In this document: in pieces, positions 1-7,928 of the stretch
Numbering within the stretch: the stretch's first letter is position 1
How the letters are laid out: each line of letters begins with the position of its first letter
NCBI GenBank assembly: GCA_902595825.1
Contig: CACJRP010000008.1
Span: 1 to 50,444, forward strand
DNA from: an uncultured Bacteroidota bacterium
GTDB lineage: Bacteria; Bacteroidota; Bacteroidia; Flavobacteriales; Flavobacteriaceae
DNA length: 50,444 bases
Direction of reading: 5' to 3'
The notes under the pieces: model-generated
Told to the model about the DNA's origin: nothing
The model's input: the letters and a program-made list of their open reading frames with translations, nothing else
Databases searched by the model: none
Made by a program: the position numbers and the translations under genes

Positions 1-2260
1 AGATACCTCTCCCAAACGAAGCAGCTACGAGATCATTTTCTCTTTTTTGTATTACTAAGTCCCTAAAACCCATATTTGGTGTGCCATTAAGCTTTTGCCA
101 ACTCTTGCAATTATTTAATGAAGTGTATACCCCAAATTCAGTGGCCAGAAAAAATAACTCTTTATCAATATGGTCTTGAACAATTCGCCATAATAGTGTT
201 CTTTTAGGGAGATTATTTGTGATAGGTATCCAAGTATTTCCCTGATCTTCACTTTTGAAGAGGTAAGGGTTAAAATCACCTTCTTTATGATTGTCCAAGA
301 CTACATATACAACATTTTCATCGTGAATATCAGCTTTTATGTCATTTACAAAACTTCTACTAGGGAGGCCTAAATTCGTAACAGGAATTTTTTTCCAATT
401 TTTCCCACCATCTTTGGTAATCTGAATAAAACCGTCATCCGTTCCAACATATAACAAACCTTTTTTAATTGGAGATTCACTTAAAGAGGTGATTGTATTA
501 TAATTAGACATAGCACCAACATCCCAGGAATTATCCCAAGATTGTTTTCGACCCATAATAGGAAGTTCAATCCTATTTTCGTTTCTAGTCAGGTCTTCAG
601 ACACAGGAATCCAACTATCTCCTCTATTTTCTGACTTCCAAACTCTGTAGGATGCAAAATATATTGTGGACGGATTGTGTGGAGACACTATAATTGGAGC
701 ATCCCAGTTAAATCTTTCATGGGGCTCGTTAATACCAGCCTGAGGTTGAATAAATGTTTGTTCACCTGTGACTAAATCAATTCTATGCAGACCACCTTGC
801 TGTGTTTCAGCATAAATTAAGTTATTAAACTCTGGATCAGTTGCAGATTGATGACCATCAGCAAAGAGTGTTTTGTACCAATGTTTATTGCTAATACCCT
901 CAATTTCGTCTGTTGCGGACGGACCTCCAGCAGATCCATTGTCTTGGGTACCTCCAAAAATATGGTAAAATGGTTCAGCATTGTTGACTGCCACCTTGTA
1001 GAATTGAGTTAGAGGTAAATTTTTAATATATCTCCAATTTTCAGCTAAATCGAAACTTTCATAGATACCAGCATCTGTTCCAATTAATAAATAATCAGGA
1101 TCATTTTTTTTAAATGCTATGACATGATTATCAGAATGTTTTTTATCTTCTTTGAGTTGTTCAAATGTTTTCCCCCCATCTTCAGATGTTAAAACTCTTA
1201 CATTCATTAAATATAATCTATCAAATTTGTGAGGACTAGCATAAAGTTCCTGGTAATAGTGAGGTCCTGTGGCACCAGAAACTGCATTAGACATTTTAAC
1301 CCAAGATTCTCCACTATCCTCAGATTTATAAACTCCACCAGTAGTTCTTTCTAACTCAATGGCTGCGTACAACACATCTGGTTTTTGAGGGGATATTGCT
1401 AGACCTATTTTCCCCATATTGACAGTTGGTAGATCATTCTCATCAATTTCACCATCACCATTAGAATCTTGATCATTGGGAAGGCCTTTAAATAATTTTT
1501 TCCATGTTTCTCCACCATCAACAGATTTATGAATTCCAGAGCCTGGACCTCCACCCATTAAGGCAGCAACAGTTCTATGTCTGTCCCATGTTGCTGCATA
1601 TAAAACATCAGGATTTCTGGGATCAATTAAAATGTCTGTTGCCCCTGTCCATTGACTATTTCCCAAAACTTTTTTCCAATTTTTTCCACCGTTTATTGTT
1701 TTATAAATACCTCTTTGCCCCCCTTTTTTCCATAAAGGTCCTTGAGCAGCAACCCAAACAATGTTTGAATTTTCTGGGTGAACGATGATTTTAGAAATAT
1801 GTTCAGTATTCTTTAAACCCATATTTTTCCAACTTTTCCCCCTATCACCAGATTTGTATATTCCATCGCCGTAAGCAACGTGTCTACCACCAACATTTTC
1901 TCCAGTTCCTACCCAGATTACAGCAGAATTATTTGGATCAATCGTAACACAACCTGTAGAATATGACTTTTCGTCATCAAATAAAGGACTCCATGTTGTG
2001 CCTGAGTTATTAGTTTTCCATACTCCACCTGATCCAACGGCTACATACCATATATTTTCGTTGTTTGGATCTATTGCTATATCGGCAATCCTCCCAGAGA
2101 GAAAAGCAGGGCCAATATTTCTAAAATTGAAATCGTTAAGAGAAACTTTATTATATGTCTTAGGATTTGATTTTCTTTTCTTTTGTGAAAATGAATAAAT
2201 TACAGCCAACACAAAAAATAAAATAAATAAGCCTAAAAATTTGTTATTTCGATAAATCAT
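1..2260 (-). CDS. BNR/sortilin-like beta-propeller protein (VPS10-type), partial
   Basis: An open frame starts with ATG at 2258-2260 and runs unbroken for about 753 codons off the left edge, so the C-terminus is missing. Residues about 8-24 form one hydrophobic segment (signal peptide or membrane anchor). The rest is a string of blades with Asp-box or BNR-like motifs (for example SGTTWSP, GGKNWKK, SGESWVK, GGKTFEQ), typical of the large sortilin/VPS10 or glycosyl-hydrolase BNR proteins common in marine Bacteroidota, which often exceed 900 residues. The substrate is unknown and family names implying sialidase activity should not be trusted. It lies 70 bp after manA in the same direction and may be the last gene of that operon. 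A C-terminal type IX sorting domain cannot be checked here. Confidence 0.85.
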   Translation of the reverse strand, partial: MIYRNNKFLGLFILFFVLAVIYSFSQKKRKSNPKTYNKVSLNDFNFRNIGPAFLSGRIADIAIDPNNENIWYVAVGSGGVWKTNNSGTTWSPLFDDEKSYSTGCVTIDPNNSAVIWVGTGENVGGRHVAYGDGIYKSGDRGKSWKNMGLKNTEHISKIIVHPENSNIVWVAAQGPLWKKGGQRGIYKTINGGKNWKKVLGNSQWTGATDILIDPRNPDVLYAATWDRHRTVAALMGGGPGSGIHKSVDGGETWKKLFKGLPNDQDSNGDGEIDENDLPTVNMGKIGLAISPQKPDVLYAAIELERTTGGVYKSEDSGESWVKMSNAVSGATGPHYYQELYASPHKFDRLYLMNVRVLTSEDGGKTFEQLKEDKKHSDNHVIAFKKNDPDYLLIGTDAGIYESFDLAENWRYIKNLPLTQFYKVAVNNAEPFYHIFGGTQDNGSAGGPSATDEIEGISNKHWYKTLFADGHQSATDPEFNNLIYAETQQGGLHRIDLVTGEQTFIQPQAGINEPHERFNWDAPIIVSPHNPSTIYFASYRVWKSENRGDSWIPVSEDLTRNENRIELPIMGRKQSWDNSWDVGAMSNYNTITSLSESPIKKGLLYVGTDDGFIQITKDGGKNWKKIPVTNLGLPSRSFVNDIKADIHDENVVYVVLDNHKEGDFNPYLFKSEDQGNTWIPITNNLPKRTLLWRIVQDHIDKELFFLATEFGVYTSLNNCKSWQKLNGTPNMGFRDLVIQKRENDLVAASFGRGI

Positions 2261-2330
2261 TTTTTTTTGAATAAATTTATTTAATTAAATTCAAAAACAC
2301 TAAAACAAAAGAATAAGGATTTAATTTTAT

Positions 2331-3311
2331 CTAGGCTGTAATTCCAATTATTTCACCATATCCTTTTATATTTATTGTGTTCAAAATAGCTGGTATTAAA
2401 AATGTTTCTCCTTTTTTAAATAGGTGATTTTTATTTTCACAATTGATAGTAAAAGAACCTTCCAAGCAAACTAAAATCCAAAATGAACCACTCATAAAAA
2501 TTTTCTGTGTCTCCTTACCTTTAATTCTTAAAAAGTAAATTTTAAAAAAATTATTTTCAATTATGGGATTAAGTTCATTTTGATTGAAATTATAATTTAT
2601 TTTTTGATATTTATTTTTGGAAAAATTAATTGATGAAATAGCCAATTTTTTGTTTAGTTTTCTTTTTTTGCCTGTTTTGGGATCTAAACGTTCATAGTCA
2701 TAAATTCTGTACGTAATGTTTGAACTTTGTTGAATTTCAAGAAGTAACATTTTTCCATTTATAGCGTGAATCGTTCCAGCTGGAACATAAAAAGCATCTT
2801 TAGGCTTTACTTTATAAAAGTTCATAATTTTATCTAAAGTTTTATTCTTTAAATTTTCATAAAATGTTTTTCTATCTATTTTTTTGTTAAAACCAAGCGA
2901 AATATTGGCATTTTCTTCTGTTTCAATTATAAACCACATCTCGCTTTTTCCAAATGAATTATGACGAATTTTTGCTCTTTTGTCATTCGGATGCACTTGT
3001 ATAGATAGTGGTTTATCTACGTCAATAAATTTTACTAAAAGAGGAAAGTTTAACCCATATTTATTGTAAACTCCCTTGCCTAAAATTTCAGTTGGATACT
3101 TTTCAATTAACTTATCAAGTTTTTTATTTTTGAAAACACCATTATTTACAACTGATTCGAAGCCTTTAATAACCGAAATCTCCCAAGATTCGCCCAAGTT
3201 TTTGTCTAAAATTCCACTTGAAAAAAAAGTTTTAAATTTTTTACCACCCCATATCTTTGGTATATATTTCTTTTCAAATAACATTGGGTAAAAGGAGATC
3301 GATTTAGTCAA
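2331..3311 (-). CDS. manA: Class I mannose-6-phosphate isomerase (phosphomannose isomerase)
   Basis: Interconverts fructose-6-phosphate and mannose-6-phosphate in the cytoplasm, feeding or draining nucleotide-sugar synthesis. The 326-residue cupin protein shows the zinc ligands of type I enzymes: Gln105 and His107 in IQVHPND, Glu124 in KSEMWF and His182 in PAGTIHA; the catalytic-region Arg is in TYRIYDY near 202. The length fits the short bacterial class. The start is TTG at 3309-3311, chosen because the family N-terminus (YPxxFE...IWGG) begins just after it; an ATG at 3284 would cut into that region. It follows the alpha-hydroxy-acid dehydrogenase by 11 bp, so co-transcription is likely. Function call is firm; the reason for its pairing with the oxidoreductase is unclear. 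Confidence 0.93.
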   Translation of the reverse strand: MTKSISFYPMLFEKKYIPKIWGGKKFKTFFSSGILDKNLGESWEISVIKGFESVVNNGVFKNKKLDKLIEKYPTEILGKGVYNKYGLNFPLLVKFIDVDKPLSIQVHPNDKRAKIRHNSFGKSEMWFIIETEENANISLGFNKKIDRKTFYENLKNKTLDKIMNFYKVKPKDAFYVPAGTIHAINGKMLLLEIQQSSNITYRIYDYERLDPKTGKKRKLNKKLAISSINFSKNKYQKINYNFNQNELNPIIENNFFKIYFLRIKGKETQKIFMSGSFWILVCLEGSFTINCENKNHLFKKGETFLIPAILNTINIKGYGEIIGITA

Positions 3312-3322
3312 TGGAAAAAAAT

Positions 3323-4474
3323 TTATTGAGATATATAACTAGGTAAATCGTCTACTTTTTCGCAGCAAAGTTGATCCATTATTTGTTGAAACTGTTTTTT
3401 CAAAATCGAAATAGTATGATTACCTCCTTTAGAACCGAGGGCTGCTGTACCGTACATAAAAGGTCTACCCATAAAAACAAAGTTAGCCCCAACCGCTAAA
3501 GCTCTAGCAATATCTGGACCACTTCTAAAACCACTGTCAATCATTATTTCAGTTTTATTTTTATTTATATGCTTTACTATTTTACTAAGAGATTTAATTG
3601 AAGAATTTCCTGCATCAAGTTGTCTTCCACCGTGGTTTGAAACAATAATTCCATCAAAGCCAATCTTGATTGCATCTTTTGCATCGCTAACCGATGAGAC
3701 ACCCTTTAAAACTAAATTTCCTCTCCATTCTTCTCTAATGGGTTTAATTATATCCGGATTTATTTTGCCAGAAAATGTTTCATCCATAAATTTACCTAAT
3801 TGCCTCATCGAGATATTTTTTTTTATATAAGGAGAAAGATTTTTAAATCTAGGTTGCCCATAAATGAGTGTGTTTAATGCCCAATGTGGTTTGCCAAGAA
3901 TTTGTAATATATTCTTTAAAGTAAGTTTAGGTGGCATCGAAAGACCTGATATAATTTCTTTTGCTCTATAACCAAATGTTGGTACGTCAGCTAAAATGAC
4001 TAAAGTTTTGCAACCTGAATCATAAGCTCTTTTTAGTATATCTCTTCTTAAGTTTTTGTCTATTGGATTATATAATTGAAACCAAAAATTTCCATCTGTC
4101 AATCTCGCAGTTTTTTCAATATCCATAGTTGTTACTGAACTTAAGATAAAAGGGATGTTGTTTTTCAATGCTGACTTTGCTAAAATTTCAGAGGAGTTTG
4201 GCCAGATGAGTCCCTGAAGCCCGACAGGAGATATTCCAAAAGGGACATCGTATTCTACTCCAAAAAGAGTTTTTTTTGTTGAACTAGATTTGTAATTTCT
4301 TAAATATCTAGGTTCTAGTATGATTTTTTTTAAATCTTTAATATTCCGATTTAAATTTTCCTCATTATTACACCCACCATCTAAATAGTCGAAAGCAAAT
4401 TCAGGAATATTTTTTTTTGCCTTGATTCTTAATGATTCAATTGTTGGGTAATCTCTAATTATATCAATATCCAT
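3323..4474 (-). CDS. FMN-dependent alpha-hydroxy-acid dehydrogenase (L-lactate dehydrogenase/glycolate oxidase family)
   Basis: A TIM-barrel flavoenzyme expected to oxidise an L-2-hydroxy acid, most often L-lactate, passing electrons to the respiratory chain or oxygen. Of 383 residues, the visible family motifs are FDYLDGG (Tyr30), PVGLQGLIWP (84-92), WFQLY (131-135), the flavin-contacting Lys257, the catalytic block SNHGGRQLD with His281 and Arg284, and the phosphate-binding DSGFRSG (313-319) and MGRPF. All key residues are present, so it should be active. Substrate cannot be read from sequence; lldD-like is the best guess, and other 2-hydroxy acids are possible. It starts with ATG, lies 31 bp downstream of the PhzF-like gene and 11 bp upstream of manA. 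Confidence 0.9.
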   Translation of the reverse strand: MDIDIIRDYPTIESLRIKAKKNIPEFAFDYLDGGCNNEENLNRNIKDLKKIILEPRYLRNYKSSSTKKTLFGVEYDVPFGISPVGLQGLIWPNSSEILAKSALKNNIPFILSSVTTMDIEKTARLTDGNFWFQLYNPIDKNLRRDILKRAYDSGCKTLVILADVPTFGYRAKEIISGLSMPPKLTLKNILQILGKPHWALNTLIYGQPRFKNLSPYIKKNISMRQLGKFMDETFSGKINPDIIKPIREEWRGNLVLKGVSSVSDAKDAIKIGFDGIIVSNHGGRQLDAGNSSIKSLSKIVKHINKNKTEIMIDSGFRSGPDIARALAVGANFVFMGRPFMYGTAALGSKGGNHTISILKKQFQQIMDQLCCEKVDDLPSYISQ

Positions 4475-4505
4475 TATAGTCGTTTTTATAATTTTATATT
4501 ACTAT

Positions 4506-5291
4506 TTAAACAAAAATTTTTCCTTTTAGATAAGTTTTTGCTTTTCCCGAAACTGAAATATAGTTTTTGTGTGCTTCACACTCTAATATACCGGTTCTCT
4601 CAGATAGTTGAATACTTTTAAGTTTTTTTTTGTTCAATTTTCTACTCCAATATGGAACAAGTGAACAGTGTGACGAACCTGTTACTGAGTCTTCAAAAAT
4701 TGACGATTGAGGAGTAAAAAATCTTGAAACAAAGTCGCAATAATTACCTGGAGATGTAAATGCAACACCCCCTGTATCAATGTTTATCTTATCAAATTCA
4801 AACCTGTTAATCTTAATATTTTCTATTTTTAGTTGATTATCGAAGACTAAAATAAAGTCTCTAGCCTTCAAAACTTCAACAGGTTTATAATTAATTGCAT
4901 TAAATAAATTTTGAGGAATTTCAGTTTTTTTCGGTTCCCTTAATGGTAATTCAAGTTCTATTTTATCTTTAATAAACTTAGACTTTATAGTTCCACTTTT
5001 TGAATGAAACAAAATTTCGTCATCTTGGTAATTTCGATATTCTTTTAAACAATAAGCAGTTGCCAAAGTCGCATGCCCGCATAAATCCATTTCAAGATCT
5101 GGAGTAAACCATCTTATATGAAAACCATTTTTATTTTTTACAAAAAAAGCTGTCTCAGAAACATTATTTTCTTTGGCTATTTTTATCAGTACTTCATCAC
5201 CCAACCATTCATCAAGGGGTACAACACATGCAGGATTTCCTCCAAAAACTTTAGAAGTAAAGGCATCTATTTGATAAATTTCGAGCTCCAA
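4506..5291 (-). CDS. PhzF-family isomerase/epimerase
   Basis: Member of the PhzF family, which shares the diaminopimelate-epimerase fold and catalyses acid/base isomerisations of small metabolites. The 261 residues include DAFTSKVFGGNPA (10-21), the family's catalytic Glu46 in NVSETAFF, the RWFTPDLEMDLCGHAT block (60-75) and DSVTGSSH near 200. The length is at the short end of the family. The name comes from phenazine synthesis, but no other phenazine gene is present and most family members have no known substrate, so a phenazine role is not implied. The start is TTG at 5289-5291, supported by the family N-terminus ELEIYQIDAFT. It is the first gene of the minus-strand run that continues into the hydroxy-acid dehydrogenase and manA. 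Confidence 0.88.
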   Translation of the reverse strand: MELEIYQIDAFTSKVFGGNPACVVPLDEWLGDEVLIKIAKENNVSETAFFVKNKNGFHIRWFTPDLEMDLCGHATLATAYCLKEYRNYQDDEILFHSKSGTIKSKFIKDKIELELPLREPKKTEIPQNLFNAINYKPVEVLKARDFILVFDNQLKIENIKINRFEFDKINIDTGGVAFTSPGNYCDFVSRFFTPQSSIFEDSVTGSSHCSLVPYWSRKLNKKKLKSIQLSERTGILECEAHKNYISVSGKAKTYLKGKIFV

Positions 5292-5337
5292 AACTAATTT
5301 TTTATATTGAAAAAATACTAATAGTTATAGTTTTTAA

Positions 5338-5369
5338 TTGCATATGTGATTTCAAAATCTTTATTTTTG
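5338..5369 (+). promoter_or_regulatory. Bacteroidota-type promoter for the small membrane protein
   Basis: TTG at 5338-5340, a 21-nt spacer, then TATTTTTG at 5362-5369, which matches the Bacteroidota -7 consensus TAnnTTTG. Transcription would begin within about 5-8 nt, leaving a leader of only a few bases before the ATG at 5380. No ribosome-binding site fits in that space. Confidence 0.55.
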
Positions 5370-5379
5370 TAAAAAAAAT

Positions 5380-5721
5380 ATGAATGCTACAACAGCTAAT
5401 TTAATAAATTCTATTTCTTTAATAGTAATTGGGTTGTGGGGATACTTTGAGGTTTTATCACCTACTGCTCTCATTCCTGTATCAATTGGTGTTTTTTTAA
5501 TTCTATGCTATAATGGTGTAAAAAACCAAAACAAAATAATTTCTCATGTCGCTGTTCTACTTACACTACTAATATTAATTGCATTAGTTTGTGTCAGACT
5601 GCCTAAATCAATCGATAAAGGAGGAGTTGGTTTGATAAGAGTAATTATAATGATCATTACCTCAAGCATATCGATGATATTCTTTATAAGAAGCTTTATC
5701 ATTGCCAGAAAGAATAAATAA
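5380..5721 (+). CDS. Small four-helix membrane protein, unknown function
   Basis: I do not recognise a named family. The 113 residues contain four hydrophobic stretches at about 8-27, 29-46, 53-72 and 84-106, with a lysine-rich C-terminal tail (RKNK), so it is probably an inner-membrane protein with little outside the bilayer. It has its own promoter-like sequence immediately upstream and stands alone between two minus-strand units (the phzF gene and tRNA-Phe). Its codon use looks like its neighbours and nothing suggests transfer. The ATG at 5380 is the only sensible start. Confidence 0.7.
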   Translation: MNATTANLINSISLIVIGLWGYFEVLSPTALIPVSIGVFLILCYNGVKNQNKIISHVAVLLTLLILIALVCVRLPKSIDKGGVGLIRVIIMIITSSISMIFFIRSFIIARKNK

Positions 5722-5727
5722 AATTTA

Positions 5728-5756
5728 AAATCCCGTATTACATGTAATACGGGATT
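5728..5756 (-). terminator. Intrinsic terminator of tRNA-Phe (28-bp perfect palindrome)
   Basis: Positions 5729-5756 are a perfect palindrome: half-site AATCCCGTATTACA followed by its exact complement. On the minus strand it is followed by a T-rich tract, so it should terminate the tRNA-Phe transcript. On the plus strand the following bases are purine-rich, so it is weaker there, although it sits only 7 bp after the membrane-protein stop codon and could protect that mRNA's 3' end. Confidence 0.75.
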
Positions 5757-5760
5757 AAGG

Positions 5761-5833
5761 TGGTACCTCCAGGAATCGAACCAGGGACACAAGGATTTTC
5801 AGTCCTTTGCTCTACCAACTGAGCTAAGGTACC
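5761..5833 (-). tRNA. tRNA-Phe (anticodon GAA)
   Basis: The minus strand folds as a cloverleaf: acceptor stem GGTACCT/AGGTACC, D arm GCTC...GAGC with AGTTGGTA loop, anticodon stem AAGGA/TCCTT with loop CTGAAAA giving anticodon GAA, and a T arm with loop TTCGATT. The T stem has a central U-U mismatch. After discriminator A the genome reads CCT rather than CCA, so the CCA end must be added after transcription. Confidence 0.96.
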
Positions 5834-5842
5834 GTTGATTTG

Positions 5843-5873
5843 CAAATATATAATCTCTTTTTTTCTTAGCAAA
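5843..5873 (-). promoter_or_regulatory. Promoter of tRNA-Phe
   Basis: On the minus strand, TTTG (5870-5873), a 19-nt spacer and TATATTTG (5843-5850) match both elements of the Bacteroidota housekeeping promoter (-33 TTTG, -7 TAnnTTTG). The tRNA begins 10 nt downstream of the -7 box. Confidence 0.8.
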
Positions 5874-5920
5874 TGTTTTTAAATTATTAAACTTGACTGA
5901 ATTTTAATTTATTTTTATAT

Positions 5921-6640
5921 ATGAATTTGATTATAGATTGTGGAAATACTAATTTAAAATATTATATTTTCAAGGACCAAGTTTTGCTATTCAGTAACTT
6001 TTTCAAATGGGAAGAAGATTGGGTTTCAAATATCAAAAAAAACTTTCCTGATTTAAATAACATCATATTATCTGATGTTACTGGAAAATATAATAAAGAT
6101 GAAGTAGAAAAAAAATTTCCGAACAAAAAAGTTCATGAAGTAAAAGCCATGGATTTACCTTTTAAAACAAATTATAATTTTGAAAATCTTGGAGATGATA
6201 GAATCGGTCTTATAGCAGCAGCAATATATAAATTTCCTAATGAAAATTGTCTTGTGATTGATGCCGGAAGTTGCTTGACTTTTGATTTGATATCTTCAAC
6301 ATCACTTCATATAGGAGGATTAATTTCTCCAGGTCTTTTAGTTAGATATAAAAGTTTGTACCATTACACTAATTCACTCCCTCACATAAAGTTTAAAAAC
6401 AAGGAAACGCAAATAGGTAAGGATACCAAAAGTTCAATTCAATCTGGGATTTTAGCGGGATTCATTTTTGAAATAAATGGGCAAATAGAAAAATTTAAAA
6501 GAAAAACACCAAACTTAAGAGTTATTTTAACTGGTGGGGACGCTAAATACTTGTATAAAAGAATTAAAAATAGCATCTTTGCCGAGCAAGAATTTTTGGC
6601 ATCAGGGTTAAATAACTTATTGAAATGCAACAATCTATAA
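5921..6640 (+). CDS. coaX: Type III pantothenate kinase
   Basis: Phosphorylates pantothenate in the first step of coenzyme A synthesis. The 239-residue protein has the ASKHA-fold signatures of CoaX: IIDCGNTN (4-11) for phosphate binding, LGDDRIG (90-96), VIDAGSCLTFD (112-122) and GGLISPG (132-138), plus LTGGDA near residue 205. The usual DAGTA of the family is DAGSC here, a mild change. The ATG at 5921 gives the standard N-terminus. The last 16 bases overlap the start of the outer-membrane protein gene, so the two are likely translated together. Type III kinases are not inhibited by CoA, so activity is probably constitutive (family knowledge). Confidence 0.94.
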   Translation: MNLIIDCGNTNLKYYIFKDQVLLFSNFFKWEEDWVSNIKKNFPDLNNIILSDVTGKYNKDEVEKKFPNKKVHEVKAMDLPFKTNYNFENLGDDRIGLIAAAIYKFPNENCLVIDAGSCLTFDLISSTSLHIGGLISPGLLVRYKSLYHYTNSLPHIKFKNKETQIGKDTKSSIQSGILAGFIFEINGQIEKFKRKTPNLRVILTGGDAKYLYKRIKNSIFAEQEFLASGLNNLLKCNNL

Positions 6641-7926
6641 TTTTAATTCGATTAAAATTAATTTTATTTTTATTTTTTTTAAAGGTCTCATTCGCACAAA
6701 ATGGGACCGCGTCTCCTTACTCTTTAGGTGGGCTGGGAGATGTAACCTTTAAGGGTAATGTTATAAACAGGATGATGGGTGGTGTGAGTGTTTTTTCAGA
6801 TTCAATTCATGCCAATCTAAATAACCCAGCAAGTTTAGGAGAATTAAAATTGACTACTTTTTCTGTAGGCATGCATTACAAAAACACACAGATAGCTTCA
6901 AGTGATACTAAAGACGATAGTAAAACAGGTTCTCTTGATTATATTGCAGTTTCTATTCCAACAAAGTTTTTTTCATTTAGTTTTGGAGTTATTCCATATT
7001 CATCAGTTGGTTATAGATTACAAGCTAATGATTTTTCCAATCAAGATGAAGTTATAATTTCCCGTTATGAAGGAAGAGGAGGAACCAATAAATCATTTAT
7101 TACCATAGGATTTAAATTATTAAAATTTATTAGTTTAGGAGGAACTTTAAATTATAATTTCGGTAAAATTACAACACAGATTTCAAATCAAAATGAAAAT
7201 ATAGATTTTGGAACTTTTTTAAGTAGTGAATCCTCTTTGTCAGGACTTGATTATGAGATAGGAACTCATCTAAAATTTAGCATATCAAAAAAAATTATTT
7301 TTGAAAGCTTTTTGACATATAAACCCGAAAACAACTTAAACTCAAGAAACAAGAGAGTATATTTTACTCGTTCATTACAGAATCAAAATATTGGCGATTT
7401 AAAGGAAGTAGATTTGGCTTCAAGCAACTTAGACTTAGTAAAGTTAGAAATCGGGCAAAGCTATAAATACGGTTTAAGTTTTAGTAAAGGTAAAAAATGG
7501 TTCTTAGGGACACAATATTCCTTTGTTCAATCTGAAAATTTTAAAAATGATTTTATTGATAATAGCAACATAACTTATAAAAATGCAAATTCAATTTCAT
7601 TTGGAGGATATTTAATACCTGATTTTAGTTCTATAACCAATTATTGGAAACGAATAGTTTATAGAGCTGGATTTAGAAGTGAAAATACTGGCATAGAAAT
7701 TGGTAATAGTCTTCTAAAAGAAAAAGTTTATTCGGTTGGAGCAAGTTTTCCTCTGGGTGGATATTATAGTGCAAATAATGTATCAGGATTTTCAAATTTG
7801 AATGTGGGCTTTGAATTTGGTTCAAGAGGAATAAATTCAGAAAGTCTAGTTAAAGAAAATTTTTGGGCTTTAAGAATTGGGTTATCTTTGAACGATTTAT
7901 GGTTTATTAAAAGAAAGTATAATTAG
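6625..7926 (+). CDS. Outer-membrane beta-barrel protein, FadL/OmpP1-like
   Basis: The 433 residues begin with a signal peptide ending near FAQ (about residue 25). The mature part opens with SPYSLGGLGD, followed by NLNNPASLG, as in FadL/OmpP1-like proteins of Bacteroidota, and then shows repeated amphipathic strands rich in alternating Ser, Gly, Tyr and Phe up to the end. There is no TonB box or plug domain, so it is probably a passive channel or uptake barrel. The substrate is unknown. It overlaps coaX by 16 bp and the next gene follows after 2 bp, so it sits inside a tight operon with the TPR protein and LptC. The order coaX, barrel, TPR protein, lptC is familiar from other Flavobacteriia. 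Confidence 0.75.
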   Translation: MQQSIILIRLKLILFLFFLKVSFAQNGTASPYSLGGLGDVTFKGNVINRMMGGVSVFSDSIHANLNNPASLGELKLTTFSVGMHYKNTQIASSDTKDDSKTGSLDYIAVSIPTKFFSFSFGVIPYSSVGYRLQANDFSNQDEVIISRYEGRGGTNKSFITIGFKLLKFISLGGTLNYNFGKITTQISNQNENIDFGTFLSSESSLSGLDYEIGTHLKFSISKKIIFESFLTYKPENNLNSRNKRVYFTRSLQNQNIGDLKEVDLASSNLDLVKLEIGQSYKYGLSFSKGKKWFLGTQYSFVQSENFKNDFIDNSNITYKNANSISFGGYLIPDFSSITNYWKRIVYRAGFRSENTGIEIGNSLLKEKVYSVGASFPLGGYYSANNVSGFSNLNVGFEFGSRGINSESLVKENFWALRIGLSLNDLWFIKRKYN

Positions 7927-7928
7927 AA

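Noticed and set aside
1504-2198. Plus-strand open frames of 94 and 66 codons near the left edge
   Set aside because: They lie antisense to the continuous BNR-propeller frame, which has clear Asp-box motifs.
4506-5291. Phenazine biosynthesis suggested by the PhzF family name
   Set aside because: No other phenazine genes are present, and the family is broad with mostly unknown substrates.
5544-5792. Minus-strand frame of 82 codons covering tRNA-Phe and the terminator
   Set aside because: It reads through a tRNA gene and its palindromic terminator and is antisense to the small membrane protein.
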